Part shown: one piece after another, positions 15,721 to 24,835 of the stretch
Layout: the number at the start of each line of letters is the position of its first letter
Numbering within the stretch: the first letter of the stretch is position 1
NCBI GenBank assembly: GCA_963706535.1
Contig: CAVPMU010000003.1
Location: 1-64,000, forward strand
Direction: 5' to 3'
Origin: RPQJ01 sp963706535
GTDB taxonomy: Bacteria > Pseudomonadota > Gammaproteobacteria > Steroidobacterales > Steroidobacteraceae
DNA length: 64,000 bases
The notes under the pieces: generated by a model
Databases searched by the model: none
Seen by the model: the letters and a program-made list of their open reading frames with translations, nothing else
What the model was told of the DNA's origin: nothing
Position numbers and translations under genes: made by a program

Positions 15721-17177
15721 CTAATGGCACTGACTTAAGCGCATAGCCGATGACGATGTCTTCGTATCCGCCACCGCGCCTGAGCTCTGGGCATCTTCAG
15801 CCACGGGAATGGCTTGGGTCGGCGTTTTCGCTCGCGTGGCTCGATGCGCCGTGGTCGATTTGCAACGCGCAACTGCCCGATCAAGCGAAACAGCGGCGAG
15901 TGCGATGGGATCGTCATCGAGGCGATCTGCGCCGTCCAGGTCAGCCACATTTGTACAGTGTGTTTGAAGCTCAACGTGCGCGGCGGTACGCCGGCGATGC
16001 TGGCCGCCTGCGCCATGAGCAGACGGATCAAGTTGTAGGCCAGCAGATACACCCACGGCTCTCTCTGCACCATGGCCGGCGTCTTGCAGCTCGAGGTCTC
16101 CATGCGCAGGGTCGTCTTGATGCAGCGCAGGTCCAACTCGATGTGCCAGCGCTGCGCGCAGAGCCGCCCCAGTTCGCACTTGTCCGCGGTGCGCGGCTCG
16201 AGCAGCGTGGTGACCAGGGTGCGCCCGCCGACGCGCAGCTCCCGCACCGTCACGGTGTCGGGGAAGGCCGCATACTGCTCGCCGCTCATCCACTTCGGCC
16301 GCGCCGCGGGCTTGATCCAGGAGACGATATGGTCTCGCGTACCCAGACTCTCACCGCGCCGAAAGTCGGTGATACGCGCGCCGTGCTGCTCGAACAGGCC
16401 ATCCACGCCCGCGGCCTGCAGCATCGCGACCAGGAAGCAGTTGCAGTAGAGCGCATCGGCCAGCAACACATCACCGGCCAACAGCGCGGGCATCAGGCTG
16501 CGGAACAGATCCAACTCGCTGTGCCCCTTGCCCGCGTGCGGCCCGATCGCCGCTTCCAGCACCGCGCCGGCGGACAGACAGATGATCCCCACCAGCCGCG
16601 CCAGAGGAAATCCGACCCCTTCGGCCTGCGTACTCGGCTGCGGGAAGCGCGCTTGGCTGGCCTGCGTGTCGGGTATCGAGATACCGGTGCCGTCGGCCAG
16701 CTTCACGCGCCGGCAGCGGCAGGCGCCCTCGGGCTCGGCAGTACGCGCCGGTGCGCACGCTCTGCACGCTCAAGCCCTCCGCCGCGCGCTGCGCCGCCCA
16801 GGCATTGACCGCCCGCTGGCACGAGCGATCCTCCTCCAGCGCCTGCTTGATGAACATCGACAACGCCACGGTCGGCGGATACAGCCGCTCACGATGCTCA
16901 GGCAACAGGCTGTCGGTCATCTCCAGCAGCTCCGGGGGCCGGTGAGCACGTCGAAGAAATCGACGGCTCGGCACTCCTGGACCTGCTGCTTAATGCGAAT
17001 TCGACATTGCGGACCTTGGAAGACATCTTTACGATCGAGCAAGGCTGCAGCCTCCGGGTTTGGTGGGGTGGATGTGTCGCAACAACATCCTACCAATCCC
17101 GGTCAGCCTTCCTTCTTCTCCTTCAATACCTTAGCTCCACGCGTGAATCTCGCTGGGGCTTAAGTCAGTGGCATTAG
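15721..17177 (-). mobile_element. IS4-family insertion sequence with internal deletion (1457 bp)
   Basis: Terminal inverted repeats are CTAATGGCACTGACTTAAGC (from 15721) and, on the other strand from 17177, CTAATGCCACTGACTTAAGC (19 of 20). Flanking CATTAGA occurs at 15713-15719 and 17178-17184, a target duplication of at least 7 bp. The transposase gene inside has lost part of its N-terminal half, so the element is non-autonomous but keeps both ends. Confidence 0.8.
15735..16974 (-). pseudogene. IS4-family transposase with internal deletion and frameshift
   Basis: The N-terminal part is in one frame (PPELLEMTDSLLPEHRERLY, ALSMFIKQALEED, SVRTGAYCRARGRLPL). The rest is in another frame beginning VKLADGTGISIPDTQ near 16704, so the intervening ~40 residues and the frame are lost around 16705-16735. 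The catalytic domain survives: Asp in KLADGTG, LLADALYCNCF, and a YREK-like region (RWHIELDLRCIKTTLRM). IS4 transposases of this type normally exceed 430 aa. Without trans-complementation it is inactive. Confidence 0.8.
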
Positions 17178-17190
17178 CATTAGAACGACA

Positions 17191-18054
17191 TCAATTGACG
17201 TTGTCGTCCTGTCCGACCAACTCCTCCGCTGATGGCCCTTCGTAATAAAAGACTCCAATACCAGCCCTCGCGGGAACCTCATGGCGCTTCTGGTCTGTCC
17301 CAGTCACTTCATGGGCTGCAAGCCAATCGTCCATCGACTCAATGAATCGAATAGCTTCCGCTCGCGCCCAATAGCGGAACGCAGGAATAAGAGCCGGCGG
17401 CAACCTATCCGAAAAAGCAAATCGTTGGATGAATCCGTCCGACTCACGCGTTGGATTCGTGTTGTGAGCCAGGCCAGCGGCGAGGGGGAAGAACATGCCA
17501 GAGATGGTCGTTATCGCACGCTCGTCAACGCTACCCGGGACGTAGTACCTCTTAGTCACCTGAATGCCGCCATCATCATGCTCGATGATCGCGCCAGCGC
17601 GTCTTAACTCAGCACGCACGGCCCCTGGCGGAACATCACCAGCGACAGCGTGGACGAGCGCTGTGAAACTATCCTTTACGCCGTCAAAAGGGAGCACCTT
17701 AGGCGTGCCCTGCTCCCCAACAAATGTGGGATCAACATGCCAAGCATGCAGCACACGGGCTGGCGGACCCGAGTGGTCCAACGATTCCAGGATCTCATTC
17801 CTCGCGACGGACTCCACGACCTGCCGAACTCTCCGAACCTCCTTCCGCGAGAGTCCCGTCCGCACAGCAACACACGACGTATTTGCCTTACGACCACGTG
17901 AGTCGGCTTCTGCAAATGCTTCTCTTACGAAGGCCCGTTTCGCCACGTCAGCAAACTGGCGGTACGTAATGCCAGATCCCAATAGAATCCGTGTAATTGG
18001 AATCAAGCATGCGTATAGCGCATTCAGCAATCGTATCTGGATCTCGCTATTCAT
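17191..18054 (-). CDS. DUF6502-family protein
   Basis: This 287-aa protein starts at ATG 18054 (MNSEIQIRLLNALYACLIPI). An N-terminal helical region (ILLGSGITYRQFADVAKRAF) precedes a winged-helix-like segment (NTSCVAVRTGLSRKEVRRV), the signature of DUF6502, a family of unknown role with predicted DNA-binding character. The C-terminal half is acidic. It stands alone between an IS4 element and orn. The higher AT content and less biased codon use compared with orn suggest acquisition with the accessory region. Confidence 0.7.
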   Translation of the reverse strand: MNSEIQIRLLNALYACLIPITRILLGSGITYRQFADVAKRAFVREAFAEADSRGRKANTSCVAVRTGLSRKEVRRVRQVVESVARNEILESLDHSGPPARVLHAWHVDPTFVGEQGTPKVLPFDGVKDSFTALVHAVAGDVPPGAVRAELRRAGAIIEHDDGGIQVTKRYYVPGSVDERAITTISGMFFPLAAGLAHNTNPTRESDGFIQRFAFSDRLPPALIPAFRYWARAEAIRFIESMDDWLAAHEVTGTDQKRHEVPARAGIGVFYYEGPSAEELVGQDDNVN

Positions 18055-18136
18055 TGATGGCTACTCGTCGGGTACTTGGCATTGCAGCCACCAATACATG
18101 GCACCAGCCCTTGCACGCTTGCACGCTTGCACAACT

Positions 18137-18685
18137 TCAATTTGATCTCAGAAACAGACTCTTGTAGTGCTGCAACTCCGCAATCGACTCCCGAACATCA
18201 TCCAGCGCAAGGTGGGTCGCGGTCTTCTGCACCCCGGCAAGCACGGAGGGGGCCCACCGCCGGGCGAGTTCCTTGATGGTACTCACGTCGAGATTGCGAT
18301 AGTGGAAGAACTTCTCGAGCGAGGGCATCTCCCGGGCGAGGAAGCGCCGGTCCTGGCAGATGCTGTTGCCGCACATTGGCGAGGCGCCGGGGACGGCGTG
18401 TTCCCGCAGGAACTCGAGCGTCTGCGTTTCCGCTGAAACGGCATCGACCTTGCTGGCACGCACGCGGTCGAGCAGCCCCGACGCGCCGTGGGTGGTGCGA
18501 TTCCACTCGTCCATGCGGGCGAACACGGCCTCCGGCTGGTGGATGGCGATCACCGGGCCCTCGGCCACGACGTTGAGCAACGAGTCGGTCACGATGGTGG
18601 CGATCTCGATGACGTGGTCGCGCAACGGGTCGAGCCCCGTCATCTCGAGGTCGATCCACACCAGGTTGTCTGCGCTTGCCGCCAT
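18137..18685 (-). CDS. orn: Oligoribonuclease
   Basis: This 182-aa DEDD-family 3'-5' exonuclease degrades 2-5-nt RNAs and pGpG in the cytosol and is usually essential in gammaproteobacteria. ATG 18685 (MAASADNLVWIDLEMTGLDP) was chosen over the upstream ATG 18706 because it gives the family-standard N-terminus. The Exo motifs are visible: DLEMTGLD (DxE), the CGNSICQDRRF block and HLALDDVRESI with its Asp. It is divergent from the M48 gene, with only ~60 nt between them. Full length, no anomalies. Confidence 0.95.
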   Translation of the reverse strand: MAASADNLVWIDLEMTGLDPLRDHVIEIATIVTDSLLNVVAEGPVIAIHQPEAVFARMDEWNRTTHGASGLLDRVRASKVDAVSAETQTLEFLREHAVPGASPMCGNSICQDRRFLAREMPSLEKFFHYRNLDVSTIKELARRWAPSVLAGVQKTATHLALDDVRESIAELQHYKSLFLRSN

Positions 18686-18745
18686 GATTGTCCGCCATTC
18701 TAGCAAAGGCTAAGCTGCGCCCCGCCCCGTCGTCCGCGTCCCCAA

Positions 18746-19990
18746 ATGCACCCATTCACCACCGTCTTCGTCGCCGCGCTCCTCGCGCACCTCGTCGTCC
18801 AGCTGTGGCTGGCCCGGCGCCAGGTCGCATTCGTGAATCGGCACCGCGGCACCGTGCCCGGCGGTTTCGAGGCGGCCGTCACCGCCGAGGAGCACGCCAA
18901 GGCGGCAGCCTACACCGTCGCCCGCCAGCGCCTCGGCATGGTCGAGGCCGCATTCGACACCATCTTGCTCCTCTGGCTCACGCTCGGAGGCGGAATCGCG
19001 TACGTGGGTGGCGTGGTCGCCCGGCTCGTCGAGTCCCCGATTCCAGCGGGAACGCTGCACGTGCTCGGCATTTTCGCCGTGCTCTCGCTGCTCGCGCTGC
19101 CCTTCAGCCTGTATCGCACCTTCGTGCTGGAAGCGCGCTTCGGCTTCAATCGCACGCGTCCGGCCGTGTTCGTGGCCGACACGCTGAAATCCTGGGCACT
19201 CGGACTCGTCCTGGGTGGTGCGGTGGTCGCCTGCGTGCTGTGGATCATGGCGACCGCCGGCCGCTCGTGGTGGGTGGTCGGCTGGCTGGCGTGGCTCGCC
19301 TTCACGCTCGCCATCACCTGGGCCTGGCCGCGCATCTTCGCGCCGCTGTTCAACAAGTTCTCGCCGCTCGAGGATCCGTCGCTGCGCGCGCGCATCGACG
19401 CCCTGCTCGAACGCTGCGGCTTCCGCGCCAAGTCGATCTTCGTGATGGACGGGTCGCGCCGCTCCTCGCACGGCAACGCCTATTTCACGGGCCTCGGCCG
19501 CGAGAAGCGCATCGTGTTCTTCGACACGCTGCTCGAGTCGCTCACCCCGGCGCAGGTCGAATCGGTGCTGGCGCACGAGCTGGCGCATTTCCGCCTGCGC
19601 CACGTGCCGCAGCGCCTGGTGGTGGGCGCAGTGCTGAGCCTCGCGGGTTTCGCGCTGCTCGGCTGGCTGGCGCTGCAACCGTGGTTCTACACTGCGCTCG
19701 GTGTCCCCGCCGCGAGCAACGCCGCCGCGCTGGTGCTCTTCATCCTCGTCACGCCGGCCTTCACCTGGGTCGTCTCGCCGCTGCTCGCGGCGTGGTCGCG
19801 CCGGCACGAGTACCAGGCGGATGCCTTCGCCGCCCGCTACAGCGATGCCGGATCCCTGGCCGAGGCCCTGGTGCGGCTCTACAAGGACAACGCCAGCACG
19901 CTGACGCCCGACCCGCTCCACTCCACCTTCTACGACTCCCACCCGCCCCCGGCCGCGCGCATCGAGCGCCTGCGGGCCGCGCCGCAGTGA
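18746..19990 (+). CDS. M48-family metallopeptidase (Ste24/HtpX-like, integral membrane)
   Basis: This 414-aa protein starts at ATG 18746. Several hydrophobic segments (about 5-20, 70-95, 105-125, 150-200, 290-345) place it in the inner membrane. The zinc site is HELAH at about 277-281, with the third ligand in the RRHEYQADAFAA region (the E of EYQAD). It ends in the STFYDSHPPPAARIERL block typical of Ste24-like CAAX-protease homologues. A role in membrane protein quality control is likely by family. It is translationally coupled to rsgA by GTGA. Confidence 0.9.
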   Translation: MHPFTTVFVAALLAHLVVQLWLARRQVAFVNRHRGTVPGGFEAAVTAEEHAKAAAYTVARQRLGMVEAAFDTILLLWLTLGGGIAYVGGVVARLVESPIPAGTLHVLGIFAVLSLLALPFSLYRTFVLEARFGFNRTRPAVFVADTLKSWALGLVLGGAVVACVLWIMATAGRSWWVVGWLAWLAFTLAITWAWPRIFAPLFNKFSPLEDPSLRARIDALLERCGFRAKSIFVMDGSRRSSHGNAYFTGLGREKRIVFFDTLLESLTPAQVESVLAHELAHFRLRHVPQRLVVGAVLSLAGFALLGWLALQPWFYTALGVPAASNAAALVLFILVTPAFTWVVSPLLAAWSRRHEYQADAFAARYSDAGSLAEALVRLYKDNASTLTPDPLHSTFYDSHPPPAARIERLRAAPQ

Positions 19991-20898
19991 CCGACGGGGC
20001 CGTCACCGGCTGCGTCGTCGAGTCCTACGGCCGCAGGGTGGTGGTCGCGTCCCCCGGCGGCGAACCGCTGGCCTGCAAGCTGCACGGCCGCCGGCTCGAG
20101 GTGGTGGCCGGCGACGAAGTGCGCATCGAGCGGCGGCCCGGCGGCGACGACTGGACGGTCGTCGAGCGGCTGCCGCGCCGCAACGTGCTGAGCCGCAGCG
20201 ACAGCCGCGGCCTCGAGGAGTCCATTGCCGCGAACCTCGACCAGCTCGGCGTGGTCGTGGCGCCCGAGCCGGCCTGCGACCCCTACATCGTCGACCGCTA
20301 CGTGGCCGGCGCCTGCTACGCGGGCATCGCGCCGATCCTCATCGTCAACAAGCAGGACCTGACCGCGGACCCGGGCGCGCTGGCCTTCACCGAACCCCTG
20401 CGCCGGCTCGGGCTGCCGGTGTACGTGGTCTCGGCCCGGACCGGTGCTGGGCTCCCGGAACTCGTGGAGGGCCTGCGCGGCCGCCGCAGCCTGCTCGCCG
20501 GCCAGTCCGGGGTCGGCAAGTCCTCCCTGCTGAACGCGCTCGCAGGGGACGCCATCCGCGCCACCGGGCACCTGTCGGCCGGCTCGGGCGAGGGCCGCCA
20601 CACCACGGTGTCCTCGGCGATCCTGCGGCTGCCCTGGGGCGAGCTGGCGGATTCCCCGGGGGTGAGGGACTACGCCCCGCCCGTGGTCCCCCTGAAGGAC
20701 GTACAGCACGGCTACGCCGAGATCGCCGCCCTGGCCGTCGGCTGCCGCTTCCAGGACTGCCAGCACCTGCGCGAGCCCCAGTGCGCGGTCCAGGCCGCGG
20801 TCGCGAGCGGCGCGATCGACGGCAGGCGTTACGAGAGCTACCGGCGCCTGCTCAACCTCACCCGCCAGCTCGACGAGAAGCGCGGCTGGCGCGGATAG
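19987..20898 (+). CDS. rsgA: Ribosome small-subunit-dependent GTPase RsgA
   Basis: GTG 19987 overlaps the M48 stop (GTGA) and gives 303 aa. The order is an N-terminal OB fold (about 1-70), then a circularly permuted GTPase: G4 NKQD precedes the P-loop GQSGVGKSSLL, with DSPG (G3) after it, and finally a zinc motif (CRFQDCQHLREPQC, C...C..H..C). It releases RbfA and other factors during late 30S maturation. A smaller size than the E. coli protein is normal for this lineage. Intact. Confidence 0.95.
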   Translation: MTDGAVTGCVVESYGRRVVVASPGGEPLACKLHGRRLEVVAGDEVRIERRPGGDDWTVVERLPRRNVLSRSDSRGLEESIAANLDQLGVVVAPEPACDPYIVDRYVAGACYAGIAPILIVNKQDLTADPGALAFTEPLRRLGLPVYVVSARTGAGLPELVEGLRGRRSLLAGQSGVGKSSLLNALAGDAIRATGHLSAGSGEGRHTTVSSAILRLPWGELADSPGVRDYAPPVVPLKDVQHGYAEIAALAVGCRFQDCQHLREPQCAVQAAVASGAIDGRRYESYRRLLNLTRQLDEKRGWRG

Positions 20899-20916
20899 GG
20901 ACGGCCGTCCCCGAGC

Positions 20917-20925
20917 TGGTATGAT
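20917..20925 (+). promoter_or_regulatory. Candidate extended -10 promoter for the etf operon
   Basis: TGGTATGAT is a good extended -10 (TGnTATnAT) about 38 nt upstream of the etfB ATG; no clear -35 is seen. It follows rsgA by less than 20 nt, so co-transcription from upstream is also possible. Confidence 0.35.
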
Positions 20926-20963
20926 GTTGCGCTGCAAAGCAGGTGTTCCAGGCCAGAGGAGAG

Positions 20964-21719
20964 ATGCGCGTGCGCAGAATCATGGTGGGCGTCAAACGGG
21001 TGGTGGACTACAACGTCCGTGTCCGTGTCAAGCCGGATAATTCCGGGGTCGTCACGGAAGGGGTGAAGATGAGCATCAACCCCTTCGACGAGATCGCGCT
21101 CGAAGAGGCGCTTCGCATCAAGGAACGTGGACTCGCCGACGAGGTGGTCGCGGTCAGCATTGGTCCCGCCGACACGCAGCAGCAGCTCCGCACCGCGCTC
21201 GCCATGGGCGCGGACCGGGCGGTGCTGGTGCAGTCCGACGGGGCGCTTGCCCCGCTGTCGGTCGCCAACATCTTCCTGAAGCTGATCGAGAAGGAGCAGC
21301 CGCAACTCGTGCTGCTCGGCAAGCAGGCGATCGACGACGACAACGGCCAGACCGCGCAGATGGTCGCCGCGCTGTGGGACCGCCCGCAGGCCACGTCCTG
21401 CTCGAAGGTCGAGATCGCGGACGGCACGGCCACCGTGACGCGCGAAGTCGACGCGGGCCTCGAGACGCTCGAGGTCGACCTGCCGGCCGTCCTCAGCGTG
21501 GACCTGCGCCTGAACGAGCCGCGCTACGTGAAGCTGCCGGACATCATGAAGGCGAAGAAGAAGCCGCTCGACACGCTCGCGGTCGGCGAGTTCGGCGTCG
21601 AGGGCGCGCCGGTGTTCACGACCGTCAAGGTCGAGCCGCCGCCGCAGCGCCAGAAGGGCATCATGGTGAAGGACGTGGCTGAGCTCGTCGACGCGCTCAA
21701 GAAGAAGGGGTTGGTGTGA
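20964..21719 (+). CDS. etfB: Electron transfer flavoprotein beta subunit
   Basis: This 251-aa protein is the AMP-binding subunit of the ETF heterodimer that passes electrons from acyl-CoA and other dehydrogenases to ETF-ubiquinone oxidoreductase. ATG 20964 follows GAGGAGAG at ideal spacing; ATG 20982 is an alternative. Family landmarks are VGVKRVVDYN, INPFDEIALEEALRI, LLGKQAIDDDNGQT and the recognition-loop region LPAVLSVDLRLNEPRYVKLP. The stop shares one base with the etfA start (TGATG). Confidence 0.95.
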   Translation: MRVRRIMVGVKRVVDYNVRVRVKPDNSGVVTEGVKMSINPFDEIALEEALRIKERGLADEVVAVSIGPADTQQQLRTALAMGADRAVLVQSDGALAPLSVANIFLKLIEKEQPQLVLLGKQAIDDDNGQTAQMVAALWDRPQATSCSKVEIADGTATVTREVDAGLETLEVDLPAVLSVDLRLNEPRYVKLPDIMKAKKKPLDTLAVGEFGVEGAPVFTTVKVEPPPQRQKGIMVKDVAELVDALKKKGLV

Positions 21720-22663
21720 TGAGCAGGATACTGATCGTTGCGGAACATGACGGCGCGAAGCTCAATCCCAGCACCGCGAAGTGCGTGGCCTGCGCCGCAA
21801 AGGTCGCCGGCGCCACGATCGACGTGCTGGTGCTCGCGGCCCAAGCCTCGGGCGTGGCGCCACAGGCGGCGGCCATCGCTGGCGTCGCGAAGGTGATTAC
21901 CGTCGAGAACCCGGCCAACGCCGAGCCGCTCGCGGCCGTGCAGGCCCCGCAGGTAGCGAAGCTCGCGGCCGACTACACACACGTATTCGGCCCGTCGACC
22001 ACCTTCGGCAAGGACCTGATGCCGCGCGTGGCCGCCCTGCTCGGGGTGAGCCAGATCACGGACATCATGGCGATCGAGGGACCCCACCGCTACAAGCGCC
22101 TGATCTACGCCGGCAATGCCGTGCTGACGGTCGACGCACCGGCAGACGCCAAGGTGGTCGCGACCGTGCGTGTCGCCTCCTTCGAGGCCGCCGCCCAGGG
22201 TGGCGGCGCCACCATCGAGAAGGCGGACCCCGGCGTGACGCTCCCGACCCACACGCGCTTCGTGTCGCGCTCCAGTGCCACGACCGGACGCCCCGACCTG
22301 CAGACGGCCTCGCGGGTCGTCGCCGGCGGCCGGGCGCTCGGCAGCGAGGATGGCTTCAAGCTCGTCTACAACCTCGCCGACAAGCTCGGCGCGGCGGTTG
22401 GCGCCTCGCGCGCCGCAGTGGACGCGGGCTACGTGCCGAACGACCTGCAGGTCGGCCAGACCGGCAAGATCATCGCGCCGGAGCTCTACATCGCCATCGG
22501 CATCTCGGGTGCGATCCAGCACATGACCGGCATCAAGGACGCGCGCACCATCGTCGCGATCAACAAGGACGGCGAGGCGCCGATCTTCGAGGCGGCCGAC
22601 ATCGGGCTGGTCGGCGACCTGTTCAGCATCGTTCCGGAGCTCGAGAAGCAACTGGGCGGATGA
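21719..22663 (+). CDS. etfA: Electron transfer flavoprotein alpha subunit
   Basis: This 314-aa FAD-binding subunit starts at ATG 21719 (MSRILIVAEHDGAKL). The C-terminal FAD domain is complete: SRVVAGGRALGS, GAAVGASRAAVDAGYVPND, QVGQTGKIIAPELYIAIG, GISGAIQHMTGI and NKDGEAPIFEAADIGLVGD. With EtfB it forms the soluble ETF. The last codons overlap the following hydrolase-like gene by ATGA, so all three cistrons are coupled. Confidence 0.95.
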   Translation: MSRILIVAEHDGAKLNPSTAKCVACAAKVAGATIDVLVLAAQASGVAPQAAAIAGVAKVITVENPANAEPLAAVQAPQVAKLAADYTHVFGPSTTFGKDLMPRVAALLGVSQITDIMAIEGPHRYKRLIYAGNAVLTVDAPADAKVVATVRVASFEAAAQGGGATIEKADPGVTLPTHTRFVSRSSATTGRPDLQTASRVVAGGRALGSEDGFKLVYNLADKLGAAVGASRAAVDAGYVPNDLQVGQTGKIIAPELYIAIGISGAIQHMTGIKDARTIVAINKDGEAPIFEAADIGLVGDLFSIVPELEKQLGG

Positions 22664-24339
22664 CACCGGTCCTCAAGGGGTTCGTCGACGTTCCCCACGG
22701 CCAGGTCCACTTCCGCCATGGCGGGAGTGGGCCGCCGGTCGTCGTGCTGCACGACACGCCCCGCTCGTCGCTGCAGCACGTGCCGGTCATCGAGTGGCTC
22801 GGCGAGCACTTCACGGTCATCGCCCTCGATGCGCCCGGCGCGGGCAATTCCACGCCGCTGCCGGCGGCAAGGCCTTCGGTCGAGGATTTTGCGGCGGCAC
22901 TCGCCACCACCCTCGACGCGCTCGGCATCGAGCGTTGTGCGCTCTACGGGCTGCACGCCGGCGCCTGCACCGCCCTGCACTTCGCCGCCGATCACCCGGA
23001 GCGCGCCGCACTCACGGTCCTCGACGGCTTGCCGTCGCCGGAGGTCCCGCCGACCGGCGAGTTGCTCGATCGCCGCGCTCCGTCGTTCGAGCCCACCGAC
23101 GACGGCGGCTACCTCGCCGGCGTGTGGAGCCGCATCCTCGATGTCCATCGCTATGACCCGTGGTTCCGCCGTGCGCCGGAGACTCGCCTGCAGGCGGCGC
23201 TGCCCGACGATCTGGGTCTGCACGAGTACGCCATCGATCTCCTGACGTCCGGCGCGTCCGTGCGCGATGCGGAGCGCGCGGCGCTCGGCTGCGCGCCGGG
23301 GCCCGCCATCGCGCGGCTCAGCTCGCCCACGGTGTTCCTCGGCCGCGATGACGATCCGCCGCTGCGGTCCGTGGACCGGCTGCCGCAGCCGCTGCCGACG
23401 GTTTGTCGCCTCGAGCGCGTGCCCCACGAGATCGGCGCCTGGCGCCTGCGCATACTGCAATTGCTGCGCGCGGCCGACTTGTCGTCGCTGCAGTGGTCTG
23501 CGCCGGTGCCCGCAGCCGCGGCGGACGGCGAGCAGCAGCGCTACGTGAACCTCGTGCATGGCCAGGTGCGCGTCCGCCTGAGGAGCGCGACCGGGCCCGC
23601 CTCGATCCCGGTGCTGCTGCTGCACGATGCGCCGGGTTCGTCGGCGGAACTCGCGGACCTCGCCGGGCAACTATCGCCGCACCGCCCGACGATCGCGCCG
23701 GACCTGCCCGGGCTCGGCGAGTCCACGCCGCTGCCCTACCCGAGCCTCGGTTCCTATGTGAGCGCGCTGAGCGAGGTGCTCGACGAATTGCAGGTGCCGG
23801 TGGTGGACATCGTGGCGCAGGGACTCGGCACGTCGATCGCGGTCGCACTGGCCGCGAACCGGCCCGCACAGGTGCGTCGCCTCGCGCTCGACGCCGTGGC
23901 GTGGATCCGCAAGCGCGAGCGCGGCTCCGTGCGCAAGCAGTATTGCCCGCCGCTCGAGCAGGACCGCCACGGCGCCTACCTGCAATCGACCTGGCACCAG
24001 CTGCGCGACGCCGAATCGAGCTGGCCGTGGTTCGATCGCAGCCCATCGGCCGCGCGCGTTCAGGACGTGGCCAGCGACCCGTCTCGGCGGCATGCCGTCC
24101 TGGTGGACGTGCTGAAGCAGTTGCCGAGCTACGGTGACGCGGCCCGCGCCGCGCTCGAAGCCGCGCTCAAGGAAATCCTGCCGGGGGTGCGGCAGCCGGT
24201 CCTGCTGCTGCACGACGCGCGCGACACGCGTTACCGCGGCACCGGTCGTGCGCTGAAGCGCCTGCCACACGCGACGCAGGCGGCGCGCCCCGCGACGGTC
24301 GCGGGACGCGCGGCGTTGATCGGCGGCTTCCTCGCCTGA
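22660..24339 (+). CDS. Tandem double alpha/beta-hydrolase-fold protein lacking both catalytic serines
   Basis: This 559-aa protein starts at ATG 22660, overlapping etfA (ATGA). Two full alpha/beta-hydrolase domains occur in tandem: about 5-275 and 295-555. Each begins with the oxyanion region (VVVLHDTPRSS; VLLLHDAPGSS) and a DxPGxGxST block (LDAPGAGNSTPLP; PDLPGLGESTPLP). The nucleophile elbow GxSxG is altered in both: GLHAG (His at residue 99) and AQGLG (Gly at 388). Ordinary Ser-hydrolase chemistry is thus unlikely; a binding or scaffold role, or unusual catalysis, is possible. It is coupled to etfBA, so the job may concern acyl-CoA or ETF metabolism. No signal peptide. Confidence 0.85.
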   Translation: MTPVLKGFVDVPHGQVHFRHGGSGPPVVVLHDTPRSSLQHVPVIEWLGEHFTVIALDAPGAGNSTPLPAARPSVEDFAAALATTLDALGIERCALYGLHAGACTALHFAADHPERAALTVLDGLPSPEVPPTGELLDRRAPSFEPTDDGGYLAGVWSRILDVHRYDPWFRRAPETRLQAALPDDLGLHEYAIDLLTSGASVRDAERAALGCAPGPAIARLSSPTVFLGRDDDPPLRSVDRLPQPLPTVCRLERVPHEIGAWRLRILQLLRAADLSSLQWSAPVPAAAADGEQQRYVNLVHGQVRVRLRSATGPASIPVLLLHDAPGSSAELADLAGQLSPHRPTIAPDLPGLGESTPLPYPSLGSYVSALSEVLDELQVPVVDIVAQGLGTSIAVALAANRPAQVRRLALDAVAWIRKRERGSVRKQYCPPLEQDRHGAYLQSTWHQLRDAESSWPWFDRSPSAARVQDVASDPSRRHAVLVDVLKQLPSYGDAARAALEAALKEILPGVRQPVLLLHDARDTRYRGTGRALKRLPHATQAARPATVAGRAALIGGFLA

Positions 24340-24352
24340 GACCGGCCGGCGC

Positions 24353-24835
24353 TCAGAGCTGCGCGAGCACGTGCTCGGCGCTCGACACCTTGAACTCGCC
24401 CGGCCCCTCGACGTAGAGCCCCTTCACGACGCCGTCCTCGGCGACGATGGCGAAGCGCTTGCCACGCAGCCCCATGCCGAAGCCGGTCGCGTCCATCTCG
24501 AGGCCGAGCGCCTTCGAGTACTCCGCATTGCCGTCGGCGAGCATCAGCACCTTGTCCTCGACGGCCGAGGCCTTGCCCCAGGCTTTCATGACGAACACGT
24601 CGTTCACGGCCATGCAGGCAACCGTGTCGACACCCTTGGCCTTGAAATCCGCGGCGTGCTGGATGAAGCCGGGCAGGTGGCGCGCATCGCAGGTCGGCGT
24701 GAACGCGCCCGGCACCGAGAACAGCACGACCTTCTTGCCGGTGAACAACTGCTCGGCCGTGAGCTTCTGCGGACCATCCGGGCCCGGGATCGTAAATGTG
24801 CCCGCGGGCATCTTGTCGCCTACTTTGATCGTCAT
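24353..24835 (-). CDS. Prx5-type peroxiredoxin (redoxin-family thiol peroxidase)
   Basis: This 160-aa protein starts at ATG 24835 (MTIKVGDKMPAGTF). The peroxidatic Cys is C49 in PGAFTPTCDARHLPG, the PxxxTxxC signature of the PrxV/PMP20 group. It reduces H2O2 and organic hydroperoxides in the cytosol, using glutaredoxin or thioredoxin. DNAEYSKALGLEMD and the closing GPGEFKVSSAEHVL are family-typical. It converges on the double hydrolase gene with a 13-nt gap. GGATTACGACC precedes the start. Confidence 0.9.
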   Translation of the reverse strand: MTIKVGDKMPAGTFTIPGPDGPQKLTAEQLFTGKKVVLFSVPGAFTPTCDARHLPGFIQHAADFKAKGVDTVACMAVNDVFVMKAWGKASAVEDKVLMLADGNAEYSKALGLEMDATGFGMGLRGKRFAIVAEDGVVKGLYVEGPGEFKVSSAEHVLAQL

